Of a stretch of DNA of 64,000 bases, positions 37,984 through 48,515 are shown piece by piece. A program made the translations under genes and the position numbers. The stretch's first letter is position 1. Each line of letters starts with the position of its first letter. A model generated the notes under the pieces. It ran no database searches. It saw nothing but the letters and a program-made list of their open reading frames with translations, and was not told where the DNA came from. The DNA comes from Aphelocoma coerulescens (taxonomy: Eukaryota > Chordata > Aves > Passeriformes > Corvidae), in the NCBI RefSeq assembly GCF_041296385.1, contig NC_091015.1, forward strand, positions 91,372,004-91,436,003, in the 5' to 3' direction.

Positions 37984-38886
37984 GAGTGGTACCCTCAGGG
38001 GTCAGTAGAGCGATCAGTCACCAGTTACACAGACCAGGATTGAGTACATCCTCAGCAAGTTTGCATGTGATGCCAAGCTGAGTGCTGAACCTGATATGCC
38101 TGAAGGAAGGATTCATAAGAACCTCATGAAGTCCAACAAGTCCAAGTGCAAAGCCCTGAACCTGGGACAGGATAATCCCCAACACTGATATAGTCTGAGG
38201 GATTCAAGGATTCCGAGCAGCCCTTTGGAAAATGACCTGAGGGTGCTGGTAGACGAAAAACTGGACATGAGCCAACAGTGTGCACTCACAGCCCAGAAAG
38301 CAAACTGCATCCTGAGCTGCATAAACAGAAACATGTCCAGCAGGTCAAGGGAGGTGGTTCTGCACCTCTGCTTCACTACTGTGAGACCCCACCTGGAGTG
38401 GTGCATCCAGCTCTGAGGTCTCCAGAGCAAGAAAGACACAGACCTCTTAGAACAAATCCAGAGGAGGGCTGTAAAAATGATCAGAAGGCTGGAACATTTT
38501 ACCTGCTTGGGAAGACTAAGAGAGTTGAGATTTTTTGACCTGGAGAAGAGAAGGCTCTGGGGAGACCTTATAGCACCTGTCAGTGTCTAAAGGAAGCTTA
38601 TAACAAAGGCAGAGAAAGACTTTTGAACAAGGCTGATGGGACAATGGTTTCAAACAAATAAAAAAAAAAGAGAAAGAAGGCAGATTTATATCAGATTTTA
38701 ATCTGAAAAAGTGTAGCTTTAGATAAGAGAGAAGGAAGAAATGTGATGGTGGTGAGTCACTGGAAGAGGTTGCCCAGAGAAATTGTGGACACTGGAAGTA
38801 TTCAAAGAAAGATTGGAGGAGCTTTAAGCAACCTGTTCTAGTGGAAGCTGTCCCTGCCAATCCAAACCATTCTATTATTCTATGAA
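37984..38886 (+). mobile_element. CR1 LINE 3' portion, internally deleted
   Basis: This CR1 copy starts further 5' than the others here. A ccctcaggggtcagta word from the reverse-transcriptase core is followed by tttgcatgtgatgccaagctg, then a gaaaatgacctgagggtgctgg segment, ggaggtggttctgcacctctg, tgagaccccacctggagtg, gagaagagaaggctctgggg, agaggttgcccagagaaat, and the tail ccattctattattctatga. Gaps relative to CR1 (near 38000-38040) and stop codons show it is inactive. Confidence 0.9.
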
Positions 38887-39335
38887 AGAATTGAAAATGC
38901 AGAAGAAGCAAATTCTAGAGCAATTCTGGGAATAAGTGACTAAACACTAAATGAAATCAAGAGTAAAGGTGTTGAGAATAAAGATAGAAAAACATGGTCA
39001 AAAACTCTTAAGCTTTTAGAAAAAAAGTACTCGGTCTTACCTGAATTAAAACTAGACACAACGAGAGTCAGCTTAAGCAAAAGTTTATTTAGGTGCAGTC
39101 CCATGAAATTGGCAGTTTAGCTGTATTAAATAAAGATTTTTGATCATACTGTGACTTTTTCACTGATAGAATTGAAGACAATTTTCAGTCCTATTAAAAA
39201 TATCCCAATATTTGGCATGTTTGTAGATTCATACACGTGGGTGTATGTATATCTGAATAGAATGCAAGACAGAAAGGCAAAGGGCAAATGAAATCCAAAA
39301 TGTGTTTTTTGCAAATCTAAAATTCTACATCTTAC

Positions 39336-39406
39336 CTGTTTTTACTTGCAACCAAAGCAGTCTGTAGTCTTTTTCTCCTGGAGATTTCAAACATGCTTTC
39401 ATACAT
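39336..39406 (-). CDS. Candidate coding exon, gene not recognised
   Basis: Minus-strand acceptor GTTTTAGTTACAG and donor CAG|GTAAGAT bound 71 nt. Two frames are open: phase 0 in (23 codons starting MYESMFEISRRKRLQTALVA, phase 2 out) and phase 2 in (starting CMKACLKSPGEKDYRLLWLQ, phase 1 out). The first fits the next candidate at 37371-37446 with its nearer acceptor. Because two frames are open, phase compatibility here carries little weight. Confidence 0.22.
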
Positions 39407-39664
39407 CTGTAACTAAAACATACCGATATTTCAAAACCAAAAGAGATAAAAGAAAGTAATATTGGGAGAACTTATAAAATTGAAAAATATAAAATTAACA
39501 AAATACAAAGTTTTGTAATTAGTTGAATGTTACAAAATTATATTAAGATATAGCATGGTTTTCTTATTTCCGTAAAGGAATTGGAAAGTGGCAAAGCATA
39601 GGAACATGTAAGACTTACTATTTTAATCCAGACTGCAGAAATTGTGAAATCTTTGGGTTTATGC

Positions 39665-40246
39665 TGTTGTGGTTTAACCTCAGCCAGCAACTAAGCCACA
39701 CGGAGCTGTTTGCTCACTGTCCCCTTGTGGGATGGGGAAGAGAATCAGAAAAGTAAAGACGAACTCATGGACTGAGATAAAGACAGTTTAATAGGGAAAG
39801 TACAAGCTGTGCACACAACAAAGCAGAACAAGGAATTCATTCACCACTTCCCACGGGCAGGCAGGTGTTCAGCCATCCCCAGGAGAGCAGGGGTCCATCA
39901 CTTGTAACAGGGACTTGGGAAGGCAAATGCCATTATCACGAATGTCATGCTCCCCTTCTTTCTTCTCCCCCCTCCAGCCTCACATACTAAGTATGATACC
40001 ACATAGAATTTCCCTTTGGTCAGTTGAGGTTAGCTGTCCCAGCTTTGTCCCCTTCCAACCATTTCTGCAACCCCAGTACCATCGCTGGTGTGGTGAGCAG
40101 AAAAGGCCTTGACTCTGTATAAGTGCCACTCAGCAATAACAAAAAATATCTCTGAGTTTTCAATGCTGTTTTAAGCACAAATCAGAGCATGGCCCATACC
40201 AGCTACTGTGAAGAAATTTAACTCTACCCCAGCCAAAACCAGCACA
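39665..40246 (-). mobile_element. Solo LTR of an avian ERVL-type retrovirus, reverse orientation
   Basis: Read on the minus strand, it begins TGTGCTGGTTTTGGCTGGGG and AGAGTTAAATTTCTTC and ends GCTGAGGTTAAACCACAACA, the hallmark ends of a widespread neoavian ERVL-like LTR. The minus-strand polyadenylation signal ATTAAA lies at 39788-39793, shortly before the U5-like end. Flanking TATGC (39660-39664) and TATGA (40247-40251) look like a 5-bp target-site duplication with one change. No internal sequence accompanies it. Confidence 0.88.
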
Positions 40247-43200
40247 TATGATAGGGATGTACATGCTACATTTTTTATCCCAGCAAGTTCAAGAAGTTGA
40301 AAACTATATTGTGCTATAAAGGATGTACTTTAGAAGCAAGTACAGTTTTCAAAATAAATTGGAAGCCTCAGGTAAAGAGGTTGTCATTTTTATCCTTGTT
40401 TTTGCTACAAATGTAAACTGAGTTCTTAATACAAGGAAAAAATAAAAGCAATGCAAGCCTATTAACAGTCATGAGAACTCCTTCCATACATAAAAGAGGG
40501 ACTTTAAGACCCTTTTGTGATCTTTGGAAATACATTTCAATTCTGTGGATGAAATCCTAGCCTCATTCACTTAGGTCAAAATACTGTTGAGTTTAGGATT
40601 TCTTTTTCAGAGACCAACTTCATCTGCATGCTGGAGATAAAACTAATTCTACACAATATTAATTTATTTAGTTTATGAGAGCTGTTCACACCGGCCGTAG
40701 CATGCAGTTGCAAAAATTAACATTGCTAATTATGTGTCAAAGTCCTGAGTTCTCTCCTGCTTCCCCTCTGGGGTTTGACTGTGCTCAAGGCCAGCTCTGA
40801 TTTGGTGCAGCTGTGGAAATGAGGGTTGGAGTGCTGGGAAAACAGCCTGGATGGAAAAGGCTGTGAAAAGCCGTTTTAGCATCCTGCTCCTCTTTGCACA
40901 AGAAATGTTTTTAGGCCAAGATGCTTAGCCTTGTCTTTGCCAGAGCTATATTATAACTTTGCCTGTGCCTGTGGTCACCTCTATATCTTACTGTTCCTGA
41001 CCTGTGGACTTGACTTTCCAGCTTGGTCTTAGAGCTGCCTTCTGGCTATGAGTTAACCTGATCTGAACAATCTGCTGAACCAAATCACTGGAGCTGCTCT
41101 TTTCCCTTGAGTGCCATGGAACTATGTCCTTTATCTTTGAGGGTACTGCCCTTCCTGCTCTGCTGCCTCTCAACAATTGGCTTTCCCTCTCTCCTGGACT
41201 ATCTGGTTCCTCCTGCCCTCCAACTTTGCATGCAAGAGTGGTAGCACATACCATGGTCTGCTCATCCTCACCCATGAAAATAAGCACATGTTCATCATAT
41301 GTGGTCATAAATGAAAGTCTGTTGTGGGGAATCTAGTGACAATACACTGGGGATACCGTTCGCTTGGAACTCTACAATTTTGTGATTCAAACAAGGGTTG
41401 CAGTGTCAGTGTAATGTAAGATATATCCACGATATTAAGAGGACCAGACCTTGTAACACCCATCCAAGGTTTTCTGCTATATTGTTTTCTTTGGGGACCA
41501 TACAGCTGGAAGTGTATTTTTTTTCCAGAAATACCCAATAGAGATGCAATTCTGTAGTGACTGATCTGGGAAGAGACAGACTTTAAAAAGTAATGAAATT
41601 CAGGAGTAATACAGCATACACATGGAACCCAGATTGTTACCAGAAGAGAATAAGGTAGTTCACGTGAGCAGATGATACTTTTCTTCCTCATAATAGCAAA
41701 GTGCTTTGTATGTGAACTGGAACTCAGACATTTCCCTGTGAAATTCATCAGGAAAAAAGAAGACCAAGACATCAAAATTTTTCATAACAGATTGATCACC
41801 AATTTATATTTCTGCTTCATTTCAGGTGTCCAAGTGTACTGAAGCCCAAAGAAGGAATGCTTTGAAGATCCTCCTGCTAGCAATACCAGCAAGTTAGCAT
41901 TAAATTATATTATTTTTTTCTCCAGTGATAGGAATCTCACCAGATGAAGCCAGATTATGATAAGGAAATTGAAATTCTGCATATCTCTCAAAGTAATGAC
42001 TACAACAGGTAATACAACCAACATTTATGCTTGCTAGCTCTTCTGTGAACATGCTAGGTGTGGCATAACTTGATCTCAATTACAATCTACTATTTACATT
42101 TCATATTTCCTAGAAAGTTTACAGCAGAGTGTAGTTCAACCACTAAAACATTAAAGACATTAAGACAATTTTTTTTTTATCAGTCTTTACCAGTTAAACT
42201 GCATGAAGGATAACATTATTCATCTCTTAAGTTAGAGTCTTTGTATTGTCCCTTACTCTGTCACTGCTCTGAAGATGAATCAGCAGCTTCCAATCACAAG
42301 CTTCTTGCAGAATATGTCAAAGAATCTATTTAATAAACCCATTATCTCACTTCAAAAGCACGGCACTTTAATGGCATAATTAAAGGGCTCCATGTGTATT
42401 CAAAGTACCTTGAATTTGTGTCTCACTTAATGAATGGTCAAAGCACAAGAAACTAAAGGTGCTTTTATTTAACAGAAAAAAAACACATGTAGCAATAATT
42501 TAAACAGAAAGCCTGAGTACAATTCCTTTTTTTGTTTGCCTGGTTTTAATTATCAAATTGTTTTACAGGTTTTGACAGGAATCATTGCATGTGAAAATTG
42601 CCAGAATGTTAACATTCACTAGATGTCAGCTGCATTATTTATGCTCTAATATCACACATACAACTGATTTAAGGTATTTTGCATTTAGCTACCATGACTT
42701 TTTCTTCTGACCCCACCAACCATAATCATTCTAGGTACTGAGCACCTTCTGAAGATCCAGGATTTCTTTAGTCTTTTTGGCTTTAGATCTCAGATTTTCT
42801 GGGAGAACACGACATTTTACAAGGATCAGTTCTGTGTGGATTTTTTATACTTGCATGCACTAACTATCCCCCTCTCTTACCCGAAATACAGAAGCATGAA
42901 ACATTTCTTTCTTGCTTTGTAGCCAAAACTCTCAATTCTCAATTAGATTTTTACATTGTAACCTGGAAATTATTTTGTCTCTGTATTTCACCTTCCCAAG
43001 TATTACAACAAATCATATAAAATAGAAGTGTTTATGGAGAGAAACCCTTTTCTTACTAGCAGCCAGAGCAGCTGCAATGACTGAGCTTCTTCCAGGAAGC
43101 AAGCTTTCAGAGTTTTGGTTTTGTGCTATTTGCAGCAGGTCGGACTGGAAATGATGGGCTGATGAACAGAGTGATTTTTTTGTTATTATTTTTTTGTTCT

Positions 43201-45121
43201 GGAATTCCATTTATCCAAGTCATGTTACAGCATCAATCCTACAATAGCTGGCTGTGCCACCTTCAAGGGTTTCTTTTTGCTGCACTGTCAGTCAAATTTA
43301 TAAATCTTTTTCACTGAAACTGTCATCTCATGGCTGAAATGCAAAAGATGCTAGTCCTGTATTACAAAGGAGAATGTGTTTTTTCTTTTAATTTCAGTGA
43401 AAAGAGTAGGACTTTTTAAAATCTTAGTGTTCTCTACACTTTACAGAACTCTAACTTCCATGCCTCATATTCAGCATAGCTGATGATTTCTCTATTGACA
43501 ATTCATACAGACGTGCTGGGTGGATGATGAGAGATTTTTCTGAGCTGAGCAAGTAATGAGGAAATATTCTGGCAAAAAGTCAATTGCTTCATAATCCATT
43601 AGAGAAGATAGAAAAATGTTTCTGTCAGTTTCACATGCTGTGCAATACATATCATGCAGGTTTCAACATTATTATTTCTCATTCAGAAATTTGAAAATCG
43701 AGGTACAGAGCACACCCTTCCCATTCTGAAGTTATTTAAAATTTAATTCAGTAAAATTATTTAAATGGCACATCATGTTCCAATTAAGTAATTGTTAGAG
43801 TGTCATGAAGTTCTATCCACAGACATTGTTTTCATTAGATGAATTTTCAGAATAATACTGTAAGTATCATCCAAAGTATTCAAATGTTAAAAGAATGTTA
43901 TTATGTGAAAATGACTATATGAAATCTTTAATATAAATGAGCAAATTGTAAGCCAAGCAGAGGAATGCATATACCATAAGAACTGAGAAATTCTTGTTAT
44001 AAGACTTACAAATCCATGTAAGAATGAGGTCAAATTTTGTCATTCAGTTCATTCTATATGTATAACAGTAAGCTTCATTCTCATAGGTAATATATAAAGG
44101 CTTATCAAACTAGGCGTGTCATGCTAATAAAAAGGACCAATAATTGTATAAAAGAACTATGTTGTTACTCATATTACATTAAAACAGTAATCCACCAGAA
44201 GCAAAACATCCATACCACAAATACTTTCACACAAGGGAGTATCTTCTCATACTGCAAATATTACTAGTGCTGAAGTCACAACTGATTCCTGTTGCAGCAA
44301 TTAAATCTTAGCCAGAAGATGGGGATTTTTGTGTAGTAGTGGACGGATCTTCTCCCCTTTTATGGGATTTTGTGGTTTCTAACCTGAAGACATGAAGTAG
44401 GTCTCAACCAGGGATCACATCTAAATATGCTTGTAAACTATAAGCTTGCATAATAAATTTAATACAAAATATATGTAGACCTTATTTTAATCACTGAACC
44501 AAAATTATTTTTCTTGCAAAGTATAACCACTAAAAGCCACCAACAACGATTAAACCCAACTGTGAATCCCATACATCTATGCATAAAATTGGTAACCAAG
44601 CATGAAAAGAGCCATCTGGCCCTTTTCATTTTTTACCTTTCATTTATGACACAATTTGTGTCATACATGTGATGCCATTTTAAAAAATGTCCTTTTTACA
44701 AGAGTGTATACTCCGTTGTTTGCCCAGATAGTTTTGTTAACTTACTCTGTTCATTATTGATGTGATGTGTAGAACACTCTTTGTACTTCACAAAGAAGTT
44801 GTTTTGCTGGAAATGAAATACATGACTTTAAGAGCTCTACTAATACTGTAAAATTTCATAAAGTTTAAATTTGCCACAACACATTTCTATAAAAGTTTGG
44901 ATTTTTTGATGTGCACTGAAATTTTTATTATAAATTGAGTGATGGGTACATGAAAAGGAATATAACACTCTACAGTTCTTTCCAATGCCTGACAAAAAAT
45001 TAAAGTAAAATGAAATGCACAGATAACATACATGGATAATGGAGAAAATAAATCTTTGAAGATCTGCAGCACCGTAGTTGTTTTTTATAACTTTGCCTTT
45101 TTTTTGGTTTTTTTTGATACC
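40247..45121. other. Unique stretch with a GC-richer patch, no gene recognised
   Basis: A GC-richer patch at about 40690-41340 holds overlapping open frames on both strands (106 codons minus, 70 codons plus) without recognisable domains. It might be a degraded element. The minus-strand frame of 156 codons at 41305-41775 also lacks any recognisable motif. Exon candidates lie near 42.0, 42.28 and 43.1 kb. The remainder is AT-rich. Confidence 0.45.
43057..43144 (-). CDS. Candidate coding exon, gene not recognised
   Basis: On the minus strand an excellent acceptor (CAGCCCATCATTTCCAG) and a GTAAGAA donor bound 88 nt. Only one frame is open: phase 0 in, 29 codons including NSESLLPGRSSVIAAALAA, phase 1 out. 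The alanine-rich end and low A/T bias are unlike the flanks. The entry phase fits the exit of the candidate at 48433-48515. No homologue was recognised. Confidence 0.28.
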
Positions 45122-45459
45122 TGTAGAGGGATTCCTTGTGGAACAGGGGCATATGATACCCCAGGACAGTCTGGACACCCCAGGGCTGCTGTGGAAATAC
45201 CCCTGAACTGGCCTCAGGCTGCAGGCAGGCCTGGAAGACACCTGGCAGCAGGCAGCCTTGAAAATCCTTGGCAAAGTTATACACTGGTCAGCTCCCCCCA
45301 CTCCTTAGAGACTGTCTTGTGGGAATAGGGTGTGAATCTTTGCAAAGTAGATATAAGTTAGTGAAAATAAACAATAAGGGGGAGCACAATGCTCAAATCG
45401 TATTGGTGTTCGTGTCGTGACTCTGGCCGGCTCCCCTGCACTCAGGACCCCCCCCTGCA
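45122..45459 (+). mobile_element. Solo LTR, ERVK-like
   Basis: A 338-bp GC-richer block begins TGTAGAGGGATTCC and ends CCCCTGCA. It holds a TATA-like gatataag (45350-45357), an AATAAA at 45366-45371, a short R-like stretch (gggggagcacaatgctcaaa), and a U5 containing gtattggtgttcgtgtcgtg and actctggccgg, typical of avian beta-/ERVK-type LTRs. The downstream sequence lacks a primer-binding site or gag, so this is a solo LTR. No clear target-site duplication was seen, so the ends may be off by a few bases. Confidence 0.78.
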
Positions 45460-46908
45460 AAAGATAACTAACATTCATGCCATGAAGAGAAGGTCCATGG
45501 AGAAAAAGAATACTCTTGTTCAAGATCTCAAAACTGTAGTCCAGAAATAGTATTCCATCAATGGGCTTTCCATTAACCTTTGCAAAACACATGTACCATG
45601 ACACTTAAGATCTGGGACTTCATGCAAACTGACTTCATGCTGCCTATAAACCTGGTTCACTAGAGGTGCATGTCATCAGTGGCTATTACTTCCTGCCCTG
45701 TTAGTAGTTTGAAATTAGAATATTTCTCAACCAGAGTAAGTAATTTTCTGTTCTGTCAAGAATCTTCTCTAAACAGTGTAAGAACCAAGGTCATACCTAC
45801 AGTGGTTCCTGTCCTCCTGCCTTCTTCACTGTAACGAAAGTAGGTGTTAACATCTGCGTACTTTCACAACATATCAGTATTTACTAACAGGTGAATACAT
45901 TGCTAGCAGGGATAATAGTACTGGCTCACTCTAAAGGTGGCACTTTTCCTATTTTTTTCTGTGGATTTTTTGTTTCTATATTTTTTAGTAGGACACAATG
46001 GTACCTTCTTAACCTCCAGTCAAGGCATTTGTCAGTTGAAGGAACAAGGTTACATGTGATTTTCTTGGCTTAGATACAGAGAAAAGCCAGGACTTAATTA
46101 GTTTGGTGTGAGAAAAAGAAGAAGAGATGTTATTCAGATATGACCCCAAGACCCATGTCAAACTAGTACTTAACCTCTGCAGCTGGTCAAATGAGGTGAA
46201 GTATCCAGGCAAACAAAGTCTGTTCATGTGGCCCACATGCTGTAGAGTGAGAACCACATACGTAAATATCTTACGGCAGATAATGATAGCAAGAAAAGGA
46301 AAAAGAGAATACAGGGTGGGAGTGCTGAGTGCTAAGGTTAAACTACATCCAGACTGTCCAATCACAGACCTCTTAGCACATAACATGGACACTTATGCTC
46401 ACTTACTGCTTCTTACCAACAAAACAAACGGTGGTAGCAAGTATGTGTCTAGAACCAGCTACAGACATCTGGAACTAAATAAGCAAAATGTATGGGAGGT
46501 GAGAAGGAAAGAAGAGAAGTCAAAGTCCAAATAACAGAAATCAAAGCATCTCAGCTACAGTTTGTAAAGTAGAATTTTAAAGTAACCAGTACTCTGGAAA
46601 GTGATAATCTGGAGTGCTTTAAAATACATAGTTGTAAACATTTCTTCAGGAAGAATTGAACGGAATAGCAAGGCTACTGGTGCTGTCCACAAAATCTTGC
46701 TAACTGACTTAGTTTAGTCAAATTTAGGTAAAATGCTTTTGTTTTGGTGTTTAGGATTGATTTGCTTGGTAGTGCTTCGTATGGTGTTGATCTCTTTGCC
46801 TGAGATTCTCTCAAAATGTGGTTATTTCATTTGAAAACAGTGAGAAAGCCACGTTCTCCAATCACTAGTAAAATTATCAAGAATTAAATCATACATGTCC
46901 GTTTTCCC
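45460..46908. other. Unique sequence between an LTR and a CR1, no gene recognised
   Basis: A segment at about 46080-46540 is open on both strands for 127-135 codons and is less AT-rich than its flanks. Neither translation shows a recognisable domain. Minus-strand splice-like borders enclose about 52 nt near 46410. Too weak to call as a gene. Confidence 0.45.
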
Positions 46909-47443
46909 CTGTACTTGACACTAGTGAGGGCTCAGCTTGAGTACTGTGTCCAGTTCTGGGCCCCTCAATTTAGCAAGGATGTTGAGATGCTTGAATGTAT
47001 GCAGGAAACGGCAACAATGCTGGTGAAGGGTCTGGAACACAAGCCCTATGAAGAATGGCCGAGGGAGCTGGGGTTGTTTAGCCTGGGAAAAAGGAGGCTC
47101 TGGGGAGACCTTATTGCTCTCTACAACTACATGAAAGGAGGGTGTAGTCAGGTGGAGGTCAGTGTCTTCTCCGAGGCAACCGCTGACAGAATGAGAGGAC
47201 ACAGTCTTACGCCGTTCCAGGGGAAGTTTAGGTTGGACATTAGGAAAAAATTCTTCACTGTAAGAGTGATTAGGCACTGGAATGGACTGCCCAGGGTGGT
47301 GGTGGAGTCACCATCCCTAGAGGTGTTTTAAAAAAACTGGATGTGGCACTCACTGACATGGTTTAATTGATAAGGTGGTGTTAGGAAATAGGTTGGCTTG
47401 ATGATCTCAAAGGTGTCTTCCAGCCTGGTTAATTCTGTGATCT
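46909..47443 (+). mobile_element. CR1 LINE 3' portion with preserved ORF2 C-terminus
   Basis: This copy starts inside the reverse-transcriptase C-terminal region and runs through the 3' UTR to a tail ending ttctgtgat. Codons 46915-47331 form one uninterrupted 138-codon frame with CR1 hallmarks: the stretch [32 protein letters not shown], and the [19 protein letters not shown] region before the stop. It is 5'-truncated, so it cannot be active. The intact frame suggests it is younger than the other copies here. Confidence 0.94.
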
Positions 47444-48432
47444 TGATGCCATCATTTCAGTGTTACAATGTTCTGTCATTTTGAAGATCAGTGGAAGATT
47501 CTGAAAAGAAAGAGGAAGTGGCTGTTGATGGAAGATGAGTGGAAGGAGAAATAAGGGATCAGACAGTCTGAAAGAAGAAACTGGTTGAAGTAGAGGAACA
47601 GCATTGGAAATACCTTTTCAGTCTTCAAGATTTGGGAAGGGGAAAGATCTGTTAGAACGACTGTTATGTAAGAGGAGGAACAAAACTGCATGCAAAGACT
47701 CAAAGTTGAAGAAATAAATTGTGGGAAAGGCAAAGACATAGAAATGATTCTAACAAGCCAGGTTGAAGAAGGCTATAGAAGAGGGAAAACACAATAACTA
47801 TTGTCAGAAAAAGAAACATATCTTAGAAGAAGAAGCAAAAAAACATGGCTAGCATAACTCGGGGTGTTTTTGTGCTGTTTGTTCTCATTTGTGAGTCTTT
47901 GAAATACTGTCTCAGAGGACAGGTATGGGGACACTCCTTGGAACTGAGTTTCTTCATTGGGAGTAAAAGCTTTAGGACCTTCAGCAGGGAAAGAAGAGAA
48001 AGAGGATTCTCCTCAGAGGAGCATCGAGTACCTCTGGAGATGACTGGAGGGCCAATCTGGAACATGCTGAGTTTGTTATAGTTTGGAAAGTTGCCTAGAC
48101 CACACCTGGAAGCAAAGGCATAATGGTCAGGGTTAGCTGTAAGGCCTTCGTTATTTCTGTTCAGTCTGATCTAATGTGAACTTTTGCTATTTAAAAAGTT
48201 AATTACTTTTCTATAATAAAAGCTGATTTTTCTGAGTTTAACCTTTCTAGTCTTCATTGGTGGCTCGCTACAGGATAGCTACATCAAAGTTTTGGTGACT
48301 CAGGATACACTATCTTTTTAAAAGACACTGAATATACAGGAATGGAAGGCAAATGTCTGTGGAAAGAGAGGAGGTAGGTTGGAATAGAAAAGAAAAATAA
48401 AAAATATGGTTTTTGCTGAGCTGTGATCTCAC

Positions 48433-48515
48433 CTGGATACTCTGCTTTAGATTGTACATTGAATTTAAATAGCATGGATCCTTATGCACAGTCCTCAGCT
48501 TAATTAAATCCTCAA
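48433..48515 (-). CDS. Candidate coding exon, gene not recognised
   Basis: A CAG|GTGAGA donor follows a minus-strand frame that includes EDLIKLRTVHKDPCYLNSMY. Taking the acceptor AATAATCCAG gives 83 nt, phase 1 in and 0 out. The frame stays open a little further upstream, so another acceptor (for example after GAGAATAG) is possible. Its exit phase fits the candidate at 43057-43144, and its entry phase fits one of the three open frames at 55247-55331. The peptide looks protein-like but matched no family I know. Confidence 0.24.

Noticed and set aside
38113..38911. Minus-strand open frames of 108 and 131 codons
   Set aside because: They are antisense shadows of the CR1 element at 37984-38886.
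39042..39072. Short minus-strand segment before a CAG|GTAAGA donor
   Set aside because: Phase conflicts with the adjacent candidate at 39336-39406 and the segment is only about 31 nt.
41305..41775. 156-codon minus-strand open frame
   Set aside because: No domain or motif recognised; start codon lies in arbitrary sequence; length is near chance expectation.
44840..45301. 153-codon minus-strand open frame
   Set aside because: It overlaps the ERVK-like LTR antisense and joins it to AT-rich flank, so it is accidental.
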